A stretch of DNA of 64,000 nt from Platycnemis pennipes. Taxonomy: Eukaryota > Arthropoda > Insecta > Odonata > Platycnemididae. Below are positions 52,920 through 63,795 of the stretch, piece by piece. The notes beneath the pieces are model-generated. The model saw only the letters and a list, made by a program, of their open reading frames with translations, did not search any database and was not told where the DNA came from. The stretch spans positions 91,068,609-91,132,608 of the forward strand of contig OW121854.1 of the NCBI GenBank assembly GCA_933228895.1, given 5' to 3'. The position numbers and the translations under genes are program-made. Position 1 is the stretch's first letter, and each line of letters starts with the position of its first letter.

Positions 52920-53625
52920 TTCAAGGATCTTAGTGCTATATGTCATTAAAAAGTTTTCTTTTTGCTAAGTCTAATATTTTCTTTGAGGTGAACGCCGATC
53001 AGCTGTTGATTCTGTTTGATGCGTCAGCTGCTGAGGCCGCTGAGGCCGTTTAGACAAGAGAACATCGGCACCAGTAGACAGTTGCACGGAGAAGGACGGG
53101 AATTGGGGTTATCTTTCGTCGTCATTCGTCGTCTTGTCCGTGAGTACCTCTTCTCCCTCTTCTCTATTTGCGTACGTATTTGGAACTATTTTTCAGCATG
53201 CAGGATATATTTGACGTTAGGAATACATAGTGCCTTTAGAGTTGTGACAATCATTATGAAATTGAACTTGGGATGTGTATATTCGGTTGTGGTGTAGTGG
53301 TACAGATCGCGATGTGCAGGAATGGTTTTACTGGTGTGATCTTGGATATCAATAGTTTTCCAGGAATATGGTTCTTCCAGTTATTCTCTAGTAGGATAGT
53401 GGTGTAAGGGTAATTACATTTTTGATCAATTGCGATGAAGCAATCGTGGTAATGTTTGGAATGGAACGGAAAGGTGGAATTGGCAGTGCGATTATTGTGC
53501 AGTTTAGCATATGCTAACTTGTACATATATATGTCTTTCACTGTTCTCGTAATTTCATTTCATCCACTGTAGGTATTTCTCATGAGAATGAATTTACCTG
53601 ATACGTATCTGAACGTGTGCAAACT
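52920..53625 (+). repeat. Segmental repeat R3, copy 1, exon-like
   Basis: It resembles 55930-56606 throughout. Both copies carry AGGTGAACRCCRATSAGCTG and, about 150 bases on, GTCCGTGAGTACC, which fit a splice acceptor and donor. The intervening segment has stops in all frames in at least one copy. It may be a non-coding exon. Confidence 0.6.
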
Positions 53626-53999
53626 TAGGGTCGATCGATGGACTACTGTCATTTCAGGGAAATATATTCTTAATGGAATTGGTTGTTCTGTGAATTGCGT
53701 TCGACTTGCCACGGTATTCGTTACAGGAATTACGCGTTACGTTCAAATAATTCGGGACCAAACTACACAATTTAAGGAGACAATTTTGTGGTCGGGATCA
53801 AGTAGTAGTTTTTTCCTTGGAATCGTTGTAGTACGCTTAATGTTTCTTAGTTTTTCTTGAAACTTATTTTTTTCAAGAAGATAAATGAACTATCATTCTA
53901 CTTTGTTACCTGGGTGGCAGTTTTGTAGTATTGATTTTTAACCTGGAAGCAATTTTCAATTGGAAGACCTTTGGACAAAGTGGATGATGTACAAGTCCT

Positions 54000-54150
54000 T
54001 TGCACGCCCACTTTTCCGAAAGGGTTAAAAACATTAGTTTTTCGCGGCTTACAACTCGAGAGTTAATTGACGGATCGAAGAATGGAAAATTACAGGTTTT
54101 TATTTAACAACTCTATCAGATTCGGAATTAAAAAACTATGTTAAACAACC
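54000..54150 (-). repeat. Inverted fragment of segmental repeat R1
   Basis: CACTTTTCCGAAAGGGTTAA and TTTTTCGCGGCTTACAACTC are the reverse complement of the 44950-45035 region. Confidence 0.75.
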
Positions 54151-54272
54151 CCATTGTAACTTCGTCATTCGTATTTGAAATATATTTTATCTATATTCTT
54201 AAAACAATAGGAGAGTCATATTTTCGTAGAAGCTGCAGATGAAAAATTTCCTCTTTCCTTCTTTACAGGCAA

Positions 54273-55679
54273 CCCTAAGAAAAAAATACTATAGAACTAT
54301 ATATAGTGATTATAGGAATTCTATAATCACTATAGAAATTTCTATAATCACTATAGAAATTTCTATAATCACTATAGGGTATAGTTCTATAGTCCTATAA
54401 TCACTATGGGGTATAGTTCTATAGTCCTATAATCACTATAGAAATTTCTATAATCACTATGGGGTATAGTTCTATAGTCCTATAATCACTATAGAAATTT
54501 CTATAATCACTATAGAAATTTCTATAATCACTATAGGGTATAGTTCTATAGTCCTATAATCACTATGGGGTATAGTTCTATAGTCCTATAATCACTATGG
54601 GGTATAGTTCTATAGTCCTATAATCACTATGGGGTATAGTTCTATAGTCCTATAATCACTATAGGGTATATTCCTATAATCACTATAGGATACAGTTTAT
54701 ACATACATAACTTACATAGACCTCTCATATACAGACATATTCTCCTGGACCATGCTGTCTATAGGAGAGAGGTTTCAAATTATGTATCTTAAAAGCAAAA
54801 CATTCTGAACATTTTATTTTTTATTCATCTCATATGGATTCAAATGTCACATTCATCTTATATCCATTCAAATGGATATCCATGATTGGATGATTTTCCT
54901 CAGTCCCTCGTAGACGGTATCGGACTTAGAGAAAAATCTGGTGCGCTCGCCGGAAAACAGGTTCTCAGCATTATGGAGGAAACTCTTATTTATCTCTCCT
55001 AGAGTTCAAAGAATATCAGAGACGTATATTTATAATGGTCATGCTTAATTTTAGCCACAAAATGGTTATTAGCGAAATGCTTTAACGGTGCAAATTATCC
55101 GTCTCAATCTTAGAGTAAAGTTAATAATCACAAACGACTTAATGCCAGCCAGCAGCAGTATATATATGGCCTCCCTGTCTCATTAATGTAATTGGAAAAT
55201 GTGTCAGGCCGTATGTCAAAGGTTGATAGGATACAAAGTAGTTAAGTGTAGGTCGTAAGGTAGGGGTACAAGTAGTATGTGAGATAAAGATATTACTCAT
55301 TCAGTAAGTGAGAATCATGATCTTTCATTTTCCTTTTTATTCAATTTTGTTCCTTTGGGGAACAGTTGGCAAAACGGATACGAATAATGGTTGGCCAACC
55401 GCTGCACCTAGTATAATAATAATATAGGAATCCTCATGACCAAACGTTGGCCCAGCCGTCTGTGCTACATGGGTACGTTCCAAATACCTTAGCCATAGTG
55501 ATTATAGAAAACTATATATAATCACTATATATAATCACTATATATAATCACTATATATAATCACTATATATAGTCCTATAATCACTATGTTCCAAATAAC
55601 TATAGGACTATAGCCATAGTGATTATAGAAAACTATATATAATCACTATATATAGTTCCATAGTATTTTTTTCTAAGGG
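54273..55679. mobile_element. CCC-TIR element A with CTATAG subterminal arrays
   Basis: The left end CCCTAAGAAAAAAATACTAT is inverted at the right end (ATAGTATTTTTTTCTAAGGG). AA flanks both sides. Arrays of TATAATCACTATRGGGTATA (54290-54690) and ATATATAATCACT (55500-55640) lie next to the ends. The core 54780-55340 is about 88% like the core of element B (59940-60470). A right end of the CCCATGTAGCAC type lies inside at 55380-55472. No protein is encoded. Confidence 0.82.
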
Positions 55680-55929
55680 AAATACCCGACAGCTGTTCTT
55701 CATCATAGCCGAATGAAGGGTGGTGCGAGATGCCAGCTTCTATTTTGGGGTGCAGGACAAGTCATACCTGATATAGGGCACTCACGTTGTGGTGGTAATA
55801 AGTAAATATGTGGTATTGTATCATTTACTAAACCATTGAATGATGCATGAACTTAAAATTATCTATTGAAAATAATTTTGTGTTGTTCTGTTGAAGTACT
55901 TGTGTGACGGTATTCATAGGTCTTAGTTG

Positions 55930-56606
55930 TTAGTGCATAAGCAGTGGGATGGGAAAATATTATTGTTCTAAGGCTAATATTTTTCTTTTTGATCACTCAG
56001 GTGAACACCAATGAGCTGTTGATCCTGTTTGATGGAAGTTAGCTGAGGAACTTGTTTCAATGCTGGAACTTCAAACTGGAGGCACCAGCAGACAATTGCA
56101 CAAAGGAGGGCAAAGTTGGGTATTTTGTCCGTCGTCGTGTCCGTGAGTACCTATCCTCATATTCGTGAATATGAAACCATTTTACTGCATTAAAGAAATA
56201 GTTGTTGGAAATTATAATTGTGGGATACACATTAAGCTGGCACATCCATTAAGAATGTAAACTTCGGTATGTGCACATTCAAGTGTGTTGCAGTGGTCGA
56301 CATTGAGATATGGGAAAGGTTTTACTGGGAATTTAGCTATTCCTCTATATACAATGTTTGTTCATGAAAGATAATGGCTCAAGTTCTTGTTTGGATAGGT
56401 GGAGATGATTTATATTTTCGCCTACCTAGATGAAGCAATTTCGATGATATTCGGAAATTACCAGAAAGGTGGAATTTTTTATTCTTTCACGTTCGATCCT
56501 TGTCCAATTCAGCTGGTCATTCTTACACAGCTATTGTAATTTCATTTCACCTAACTCAGGTTTTTCCTATGGGGATGAATTTTCTCACTAGATATCTAAT
56601 CAAATG
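55930..56606 (+). repeat. Segmental repeat R3, copy 2
   Basis: See copy 1 at 52920. This copy ends just where a second A-type element starts (56616), and copy 1 is followed 650 bases later by element A. Confidence 0.6.
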
Positions 56607-56615
56607 GGCAAACTA

Positions 56616-56811
56616 CCCTAAGAAAAAAATACTGTAGAACTATATATAGTGATTATAGGAATTCTATAATCACTAAATATAGTTCTATAGTATAGTTCTA
56701 TAGTCCTATAATCACTATAGGGTATAGTTCTATAGTCCTATAATCACTATGGGGTATAGTTCTATAGTCCTGTAAACACTATGGGGTATAGTCATATAAT
56801 GACTATAGGGT
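56616..56811. mobile_element. Second A-type element (A2), left part
   Basis: It begins CCCTAAGAAAAAAATACTGT and runs through CTATAG repeats to 56811, where element C starts. A-type repeats and the A core resume at 63796 and run off the window. I infer that C and the LTR element lie inside A2. Confidence 0.7.
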
Positions 56812-56883
56812 CCCTATCAAAAATGTCTGATCTGAAATTGTCAGATCTGGAACACCATGTTCCTGGCATGGAATTGAACAGTT

Positions 56884-57060
56884 GGGAACTGGTAGGGAAC
56901 AGCATGGAACGGTAGGGAACGTATGGAACTGGTAGGGAATGTATGGAACTGGTAGGGAACGTATGGAACTGGTAGGGAACGGCATGGAACTGGTAGGGAA
57001 CGGCATGGAACTGGTAGGGAACGTATGAAACTGGCTGGGAACTGGTAGGGAACACATGGA
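56884..57060 (+). repeat. Tandem array of ~20-bp GGAACTGGTAGGGAACGTAT units
   Basis: Eight or so units alternate between GTAT and GGCAT spacers. It lies directly inside the left end of element C. Confidence 0.9.
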
Positions 57061-58435
57061 GTTGGTTGGGAAAGCAAGGAAATTATAGGAACCATCAGGA
57101 TGTCACTAACAATACCCACCAGCAGTATATACTGCTGGAATAAGGAAGATCACGTAATTTGATACGGCATGATTTGGCACACGTTAACTATACACAGACT
57201 TAGACCGTGCAAAATTCGTGCACGTCTGCCGCTTCTTGATGTCACATAGCGAATTCACAATTTTAATAACACATTTGTGCGAGTTAAGACGATTGCAAAC
57301 AAAAACGTGTTTTTCTTAATAAAATTAATTACATTTATTGACACTACTTCCATTTTCAATCATTGCATTCACTAGACATTGTAACACATCATATTCCAAT
57401 ACATAAGGCATAATCTCAAGAACAGCCAGTGCGACAATCACTAATATCAAACTACATTGCACATGAATAAAACGTAGCGATCAAGTTTGATTTTTCCATT
57501 ACATTTGATTTTAAATGGTTGATCTGGGTGTACAAAACCCAGCTGTCTTTTAAAAAAACAATGCTCTTCTAAAAATTGAAATTATATTTTTCCAACAGTT
57601 GGTTCGTTCAAATATCATCGAAAGTCACTGCACTGTCATAACACACACAAAACTTTTCACGTTTATCTAATAGTTGAATGATGATCTGAATTGTCGTTGG
57701 ATCATTGCTAATGTCCTAATTTGTTAAAGACTGTATGTGCCTGAAACATGATAAATAGAGTCAATTGGCAGTAATTCAAAAAAAATCAACATGGAAGGCA
57801 GATGAAAACAATGCCGAATTCGTAATCTTCAACGCATTCACTGGTCATAACAATCATTTAGGTACTCACCGTAACTTAACTGTCCATTAGAATTAAAATT
57901 AAGCTTCTACGATCACAAATTACCAGAAAACGTAAATATTGGAGGTGCTAGTTCTTTCTCGCGCTTCCCGCTTATCAACATGACTGCCATTTTAATTTTC
58001 GAGATGGTCGAAGTCGATATTGTTTGCCAGACATCGATTGTAGTCTTTTCAAAAAATATGTACATATCAAAAATATACAAATAGGTACATATTATTTGCA
58101 GTGCGCGCATATTATTCAAATTATTTGCATATAATCGATGGAATATTATTTACTGGTAAATGTGAACTTCATCCTTCCTCTACCTAACGCAGAGTGAAAG
58201 TGCTAATGGTGCTAATGAACACAGTTTTCACAGGATAATTATTCGAAGTTCGTGACCCTTAAGCTCACATCTACCTTATTTACTATTTATACCAATCCAT
58301 TTATGCATATTTTATACGGTATAAATTTTGTGTGGGATGGAATACATCGGGATGCCCACCTGCAACTAGACTTGGGTAATTACAATAGAAGATCTTGTAA
58401 AGAATACACAGGAACACACATCTAGTAGAAAACAT

Positions 58436-58553
58436 TTATTTTTGACTTAATTCTTCAATTCTTTGTGCCCTTAACAATATTTTTCTTGCGATTTTATGAG
58501 GATCGCTGGCATTAACCATGTCAAATGTTAACGCCTCATTATACAGCACATGA
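58436..58553 (-). pseudogene. Short open frame in element C
   Basis: The minus strand reads VLYNEALTFDMVNASDPHKI then ARKILLRAQRIEELSQK and a stop, followed by AATAAA-like sequence. It looks protein-like (even codon use, helical) and begins right beside the subterminal array. I do not recognise it; it could be a transposase remnant or chance. Confidence 0.25.
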
Positions 58554-58556
58554 TTG

Positions 58557-58850
58557 GGAACTCAGGTGTCATGTCTGATTTTGATTGGGAACTCATGGGT
58601 GTCATATCTGACTTTGGTTGGGAACTCATGGGTGTCATGTCTGACTTTGGTTGGGAACTCGTGTCCGATCTGACTTTGGTTGGGAACTCATGTCAGATCT
58701 GACTTTGGTTGGGAACTCATGTCAGATCTGACTTTGGTTGGGAACTCATGGGTGTCATGTCTGACTTCAGTTGGGAACTCAGGTGTCAGATCTGACTTTG
58801 GTTGGGAACTCAAGTGTCAGGTCTGACTTTGGTTGGGAACTCATTGGACA
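58557..58850 (+). repeat. Tandem array of TTGGGAACTC units
   Basis: Nine units of 28-38 bp built on GGTTGGGAACTCATG and GTCAGATCTGACTTT, ending at the right terminal repeat of element C. Confidence 0.9.
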
Positions 58851-58863
58851 TTTTTGATAGGGG

Positions 58864-59039
58864 TGTAACGTAAGACGTTTATTTTTGTTTCAAAACTCTT
58901 TATTCTTTCCAATAATATGTTTCTTGATGCATCCAGCATCCTTTCCCAAATCCAATTCCCTCAACAATCTCCTTTTTTTTTCTATCAACAACTCCCCATC
59001 AACCCAGCATCCACAACACAATTCAAATCGAACGTTACA
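58864..59039 (-). repeat. 3' LTR (176 bp)
   Basis: Begins TGTAACGTAAGACG and ends CGAACGTTACA on the plus strand. It matches the other LTR except for that copy's internal duplication. Confidence 0.9.
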
Positions 59040-59122
59040 GTCTTCCTTCACCGTTTAAAGAATTTTGTTCAGGGATGTTTAAATACTTACATCAGTGGAC
59101 AAAATTTTACTGAGATCCCGTT

Positions 59123-59398
59123 TTAGTACCCCTTTGCCAAATGGCACCACACCCGAACACGGTTCCCGACTTCCAACTTTTGACATGCATCGCACGTTCG
59201 TATGTAATTTTCAAGGTCAACATACCACTTTGGCCAATAAAAATAACGCGCTAGTTGACTTTTTGATTTTGTAACACCTAAATGAGCAAGTGTTGTCTCA
59301 TGACATAGTCGTAAAATCTGAGTTGTAAACTGCGTTGGCATCACAACTAAATTCTTCATTTCATTTAACTTATCTTTTCTTCTCAGGACAAGCTTTTT
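59123..59398 (-). pseudogene. Integrase zinc-binding (H2C2) fragment
   Basis: The minus strand encodes LVLRRKDKLNEMKNLVVMPT and HETTLAHLGVTKSKSQLARY, then WYVDLENYIRTCDACQK. The His-His-Cys-Cys motif (H...H...C..C) and YWP are those of retroviral-type integrases. The DDE core is absent because of a deletion up to the LTR. Confidence 0.9.
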
Positions 59399-60639
59399 CC
59401 CATGTAGCACTGATGGTTGGGCCAACGTTGGGAAACGGTGCCATTCGCACGGTGATTAATGAATCGTTGGGCCAACATTGGGTAACGGTGCCAATCGCAT
59501 GGTTATTTATGATCTGTTGGGCCAACGTTGGGAGATGGTGTGAGGGGACTGCCTGATTACAGCGCAGCCAAGATGGATATTATCTCACTTAGCACATTGT
59601 CACCTACATGGCGTTTGTTATCCAAGAGTTTTAGCCGAGATGTAGTGAATCCGTAAGGAACAACTCTGAATAATGACCCTTTAAGTACTAATTTTTTTAT
59701 GCACCTATTTGCACGTTTCTCTTCATCCATCCTATATTATTGGATTTTTACGCATCCGTTGCATAGCTTTCCTCGTTGACCTAACGAGGGAGTATTCCAT
59801 TCAACGAACGTACTGTGCTAATGTATATACATTATGTGTTTATCACTGTCATCATTAGTACCCACATAGCACAAAATATCTACAGCATATCTTCAATGTC
59901 TTAAATACTTAAATGTTTACAAGATGTTTGGAAAATATCTTAGACATTCCTAAATCTGAAAATTTAATTTTTTATTCATCTGATATGGATTCAAATGTCA
60001 TATTCATCTCATATCAATTCAAATGGATATCCATGAATGGATGCTTTTTCTCAGTCCCTCGTAGATGGTATTGGACTTGGAGAAAATACTGGTGCGCTCG
60101 CCGGGAAACATGTTCTCAGCATTATTGAGGAAACTCTTATTTATCTCTCCTGGAGTTGAAAGAATATCAGTTATGTATATTTACAATGGTCATGCTCATT
60201 TTTAACCAGAAAATGGTTATTAGGGAAACGTATTTATGGTGCAAATTATCCGTGTCACCCTTTTAGTAAAGTTAATAATCACAAACGACTTAATGCCAAC
60301 CAGCAGCTGTATATATATGGCATCCCAGTCTAATACCTGTAATTGGAAAATGTGTCAGGTCACCCTGACATACACATACACATGCGTGAAGTGTAGGTTG
60401 TTAGGTATTTGTAGTACCTATGCGAGGTACAAATAGTCATCGAGTGAGAATCTGGATCATATCCCTTTTTTTCAATTTTGTTCCGTTGGGGAACAGTTGG
60501 GCTAATGGTTGGGGAACGGTTGGGGAACAGTTGGGCCAACGGTTGGGGAACAGTTGGCAAAACGGACATAAATAATGGTTGGCCAACCATTGCACCTAAC
60601 CGTTCCCCAACGTTGGCCCAACCGTCTGTGCTACATGGG
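59399..60639. mobile_element. CCC-TIR element B with GTTGGG subterminal repeats
   Basis: The left end CCCATGTAGCACTGATGGTT is inverted at the right end (GTGCTACATGGG), with TT flanking both sides. Repeats of GTTGGGCCAACGTTGGG and GTTGGGGAACRGTTGGG lie beside the ends. The core 59940-60470 matches element A. It sits inside the LTR element, between protease and integrase. Confidence 0.85.
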
Positions 60640-61885
60640 TTACTTCTTAGAAAAAAATCCTTCTTCATTGTTACTGTCTGCCCCGGCAGGTTTTAATTCC
60701 AAGAAACATTCCTGTAATGATGGGTCATTTTTCTGTGCTTCAATTAATTCCTCTTGTCCTATTGAGATCACGCTATTCACCTCTTTCAGCGTTCTCTCGA
60801 CTTCAAACCGGCATCCTCCTTCTTGATTTGAGACTCTATCCCCTATCTCTCCTGTAATTTCCTTATTTTTCCCTTCTTCTTCGATATGTTTTATCCGTTC
60901 AGCTTCTATTTCACCTCTTCTCTTTGTCGCTCGAGTCTGCAACGTATTTATCCAATGATTTTGTTGTTGCTCTGATTGACATTTTTCAATTAGTCCTGCG
61001 GTAGTATTTCCCAAAATGTAAACACCGCGATCCAAATCATTCTGTTCTACCACAGCTTTCACAAACACTCGACCGAACTCTCCAATTACTTCTACTTCTG
61101 CTATAGGAAGATAACGATCGCGTACCTCTAAAGCTTGCTGTATCCACACAGTTTCTCCCGTATACATGTGTGGGGCAACATATTTCTGGGCCACTACATT
61201 GATTGTTGCACCAGTATCTCGTAATATCTTCATTGGATATCCATTTACCATTCCCTCTGACAAGTGTTTACCAAACATCTTTTCATTATTTTCATATTTT
61301 AAAAAACCAACGAATTCTCTTTCTTCCTTATCCTTAGTTTTTTCCTTTGGGCAATTTGCAAGGAAGTGTTGAGTGGAACCACACCCGTAGCACTTGGGTT
61401 GAAACCTCCTTTCAAAATTTAGTCCCGAAGGTGAAAATTTAGACATCTTTTCTATACCCAAGTCACGTCTTTCTTCATCAGAATTTACAGAAGCACTCTT
61501 CGGCTTTGTAAACTGGATCCTTTTATTTTGTTGGTCCTTAATGTATTGATCCGTGGCTTTCCGTCCCATACTTTCTCGAATAGCATCAAAACTATCTAGC
61601 TTCTCAGCCAACACATTTGGGTCCTTAAAATTCTGCCATTCGTCTATTAGATGATCTCGCACCTCTACAGGCACTTTTCTTTTCATCTGATCAGTCACCA
61701 TCAGTCTTTTTAACTCCTCAAATAAATTCACATTCATGCCTTCAACCCATCCTTGGAAATAATTAGTCAATTTATATAACACATCGCTCAACGCTGTACC
61801 ATTTGATTTTGACTGCTTGTAAAATAACTGTCTGAACATTTCTGAGCTCAATTTGTATTTCTTAAGTGCTCAGTAAATTTTTCAG
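60640..61885 (-). pseudogene. Gag C-terminus, zinc knuckle, protease and pre-integrase region
   Basis: The frame includes the SCAN-like capsid end (LFYKQSKSNGTALSDVLYKL), CCHC knuckle CYGCGSTQHFLANC and the retropepsin motif LRDTGATINVVAQKY. It then reads through a linker into EELIEAQKNDPSLQECFLEL and EEGFFSKK, which in related elements precedes the integrase zinc domain. The frame starts near 61885 (ALKKYKLSSEMFRQLF) and is out of frame with the upstream Gag by one base. Confidence 0.88.
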
Positions 61886-63037
61886 GAATTCATAACTATC
61901 AGCTTTTTCTCTAGGTTCTCGAGAAATTATATCATTGATTTCGCTTGGTAGTAACCCCGTCAAGTAAAACACTAATTGGTGTTCCGGGATACCCGCTCTA
62001 TCCGCCTGCCTTTCAAAACGCTCAAGGTATGAGCTAATGTTTTCTCCATGAGGGTCAAATTTATCCATATGCCGAGTTATATCTATTTTTGGCAAAATCC
62101 TCTGAGCGGTCTCCGTTTCCAATCCATCACACTCGTGGTTTAAGTTGGTTTGTGAAAATTTTAGTTTCTCCATTTCTAACTGAAAACTTCTCTGTCTTTC
62201 AGCGTCTTCTCGTTCTGCCTCCCGTTCCAGTCTTCTCTCTTCTGCCTCCCGTTCCAATCTTCTCTCTTCTGCCTCCCGTTCCAATCTTCTCTCTTCTGCC
62301 TCCCGTTCCAATCTTCTCTCTTCTGCCTCCCGTTCCAATCTTCTCTCTTCTGCCTCCCGTTCCAATCTTCTCTCTTCTGCCTCCCGTTCCAATCTTTTCT
62401 CTTCTGCCTCCCGTTCCCGTTCCAATCTTCTCTCTTCTGCCTCCCGTTCCAATCTTTTCTCTTCTGCCTCCCGTTCCCGTTCCAATCTTCTCTCTTCTGC
62501 CTCCCGTTCCCGTTCCAATCTTCTCTCTTCTGCCTCCCGTTCCAATCTTCTCTATTCTGCCTCCCGTTCCAATCTTCTCTCTTCTGCCTCCCGTTCCAAT
62601 CTTCTCTATTCTGCCTCCCGTTCCAATCTTCTCTCTTCTGCCTCCCGTTCCAATCTTCTCTCTTCTACCTCCCGTTCCAATCTTTTCTCTTCTGCCTCCC
62701 GTTCCCGTTCCAATCTTCTCTCTTCTGCCTCCCGTTCCAATCTTCTCTATTCTGCCCCCTTTTCCAATCTTCTCTATTCTGCCTCCCGTTCCAATCTTTT
62801 CTCTTCTGCCTCCCGTTCCCGTTCCAATCTTTTCTCTTCTGCCTCCCGTTCCCGCTCCAAACTTTTCTCTTCCGAAAAAAACTTCAGCATCTCCTTCACA
62901 AATTCCTCATCATATGCTTTACTGGTTATTATCGCTTGTTTATACTCTACTACTCTTGCATCCCTCCCCACATCAGCTCCTACTTCATATGCGTTTTTGC
63001 ACAAAATGTCTTTAGGGACTCTGGCCAAATACGACAT
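61862..63037 (-). pseudogene. Gag N-terminal region with ER-rich coiled-coil repeats
   Basis: It starts [20 protein letters not shown], then 30 or so 7- or 9-residue repeats of REAEERRLE (62210-62870), then MDKFDPHGENISSYLERFER and FYLTGLLPSEINDIISREPR. Several repeats carry GAG to TAG changes (for example near 62573, 62608, 62749), splitting the frame. A one-base frame change near 61870 separates it from the downstream Gag part. Confidence 0.85.
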
Positions 63038-63499
63038 TATTAAAGTTTTATTTCTACAACTCTATCACCTAAACAACTCACTAATACGTGGAAGTCAGAA
63101 ACAGCACCCAGAATGCTCAAACCATCCGGCAAAAAGGGTACTCACCTATCCCACAGCAGAAAACGCCACACCAACACGATCAACTGCAGCCCGTCCACTT
63201 CTTCCACAACTCGACTTCCAACCGGCGGCAGGAAGAAACCAAGACATCTTCACTCGTAGCTCCAACTTCGTCACTCAATGTTGCGTCCTTCCTTGAAGCA
63301 AATACCGCCTCCAGTCAGCTTCCTTCAACCGGCAACCGTAGATCCAATTAATCCGTTCCCAAAAGGATGTCGCTCTCCGATTCCGATTCACGCGTTCAAT
63401 CCGGCCGCTGCGTTTTTTCACGTTCCACGGGCTATTTTTTTTAAACCTGTGACGAATATCCCATCCTCGTCACCAGAAAAGTGGGTTCTCACCTCCATC

Positions 63500-63795
63500 T
63501 GTAACGTCAGACGTTTATTTTTGTTTCAAAACTCTTTATTCTTTCCAATAATATGTTTCTTGATGCATCCAGCATCCTTTCCCAAATCCAATTCCCTCAA
63601 CAATTCCCTTTTTTTCTATCAACAACTCCCCAGCAAAAATTTTTGTTTCAAAACTCTTTATTCTTTCCAATAATATGTTTCATGATGCATCCAGCATCCT
63701 TTCCCAAATCCAATTCCCTCAACAATCCCCTTTTTTTGTATCAACAACTCCCCAGCAACCCAGCATCCACAACACAATTCAAATCAAACGTTACA
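63500..63795 (-). repeat. 5' LTR (296 bp, internal duplication)
   Basis: The same sequence as the 3' LTR but with about 120 bases (TTTTTGTTTCAAAACTCTTT to CTCCCCAGCAA) present twice in tandem. The size difference must postdate insertion or reflect recombination with a variant. Confidence 0.9.

Larger units (their letters stand above)
56812..58862. mobile_element. CCC-TIR element C with GGGAAC minisatellites
   Basis: The left end CCCTATCAAAAATGTC is inverted at the right end (GACATTTTTGATAGGG). Next to the left end is an array of GGAACTGGTAGGGAACGTAT (56884-57060), next to the right end an array of TTGGGAACTCATGTCAGATC-type units (58557-58850). A perfect 20-bp palindrome lies at 57119-57138. 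The interior has only short open pieces on the minus strand. Confidence 0.8.
58864..63795 (-). mobile_element. Ty3/gypsy-type LTR retroelement with PR-IN order, interrupted
   Basis: LTRs (58864-59039 and 63500-63795) start TGTAACGT and end ACGTTACA. Flanks AGGGG and AGGGT suggest a 5-bp target duplication. On the minus strand a putative primer-binding site TGGAGGTGAGAACCC starts 2 bases after the 5' LTR, and a polypurine tract GGTGAAGGAAGA precedes the 3' LTR. Gag, zinc knuckle and protease run to about 60640, then element B, then an integrase fragment to 59123. No RT or RNase H is present. Confidence 0.88.

Noticed and set aside
56884..57060. CRISPR-like regular repeat array
   Set aside because: Units are contiguous 20-bp tandem repeats without unique spacers, in a eukaryotic transposon end.
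61840..61890. Programmed +1 frameshift between the two Gag parts
   Set aside because: The frame change lies inside the SCAN-like capsid region rather than at a Gag-Pol border, and no known slippery heptamer is present; an ordinary indel is more likely.
62089..63015. 308-codon plus-strand frame with PPVPIFSLL repeats
   Set aside because: It is the complement of the Gag coiled-coil repeat, whose minus-strand frame has clear Gag, CCHC and protease context.
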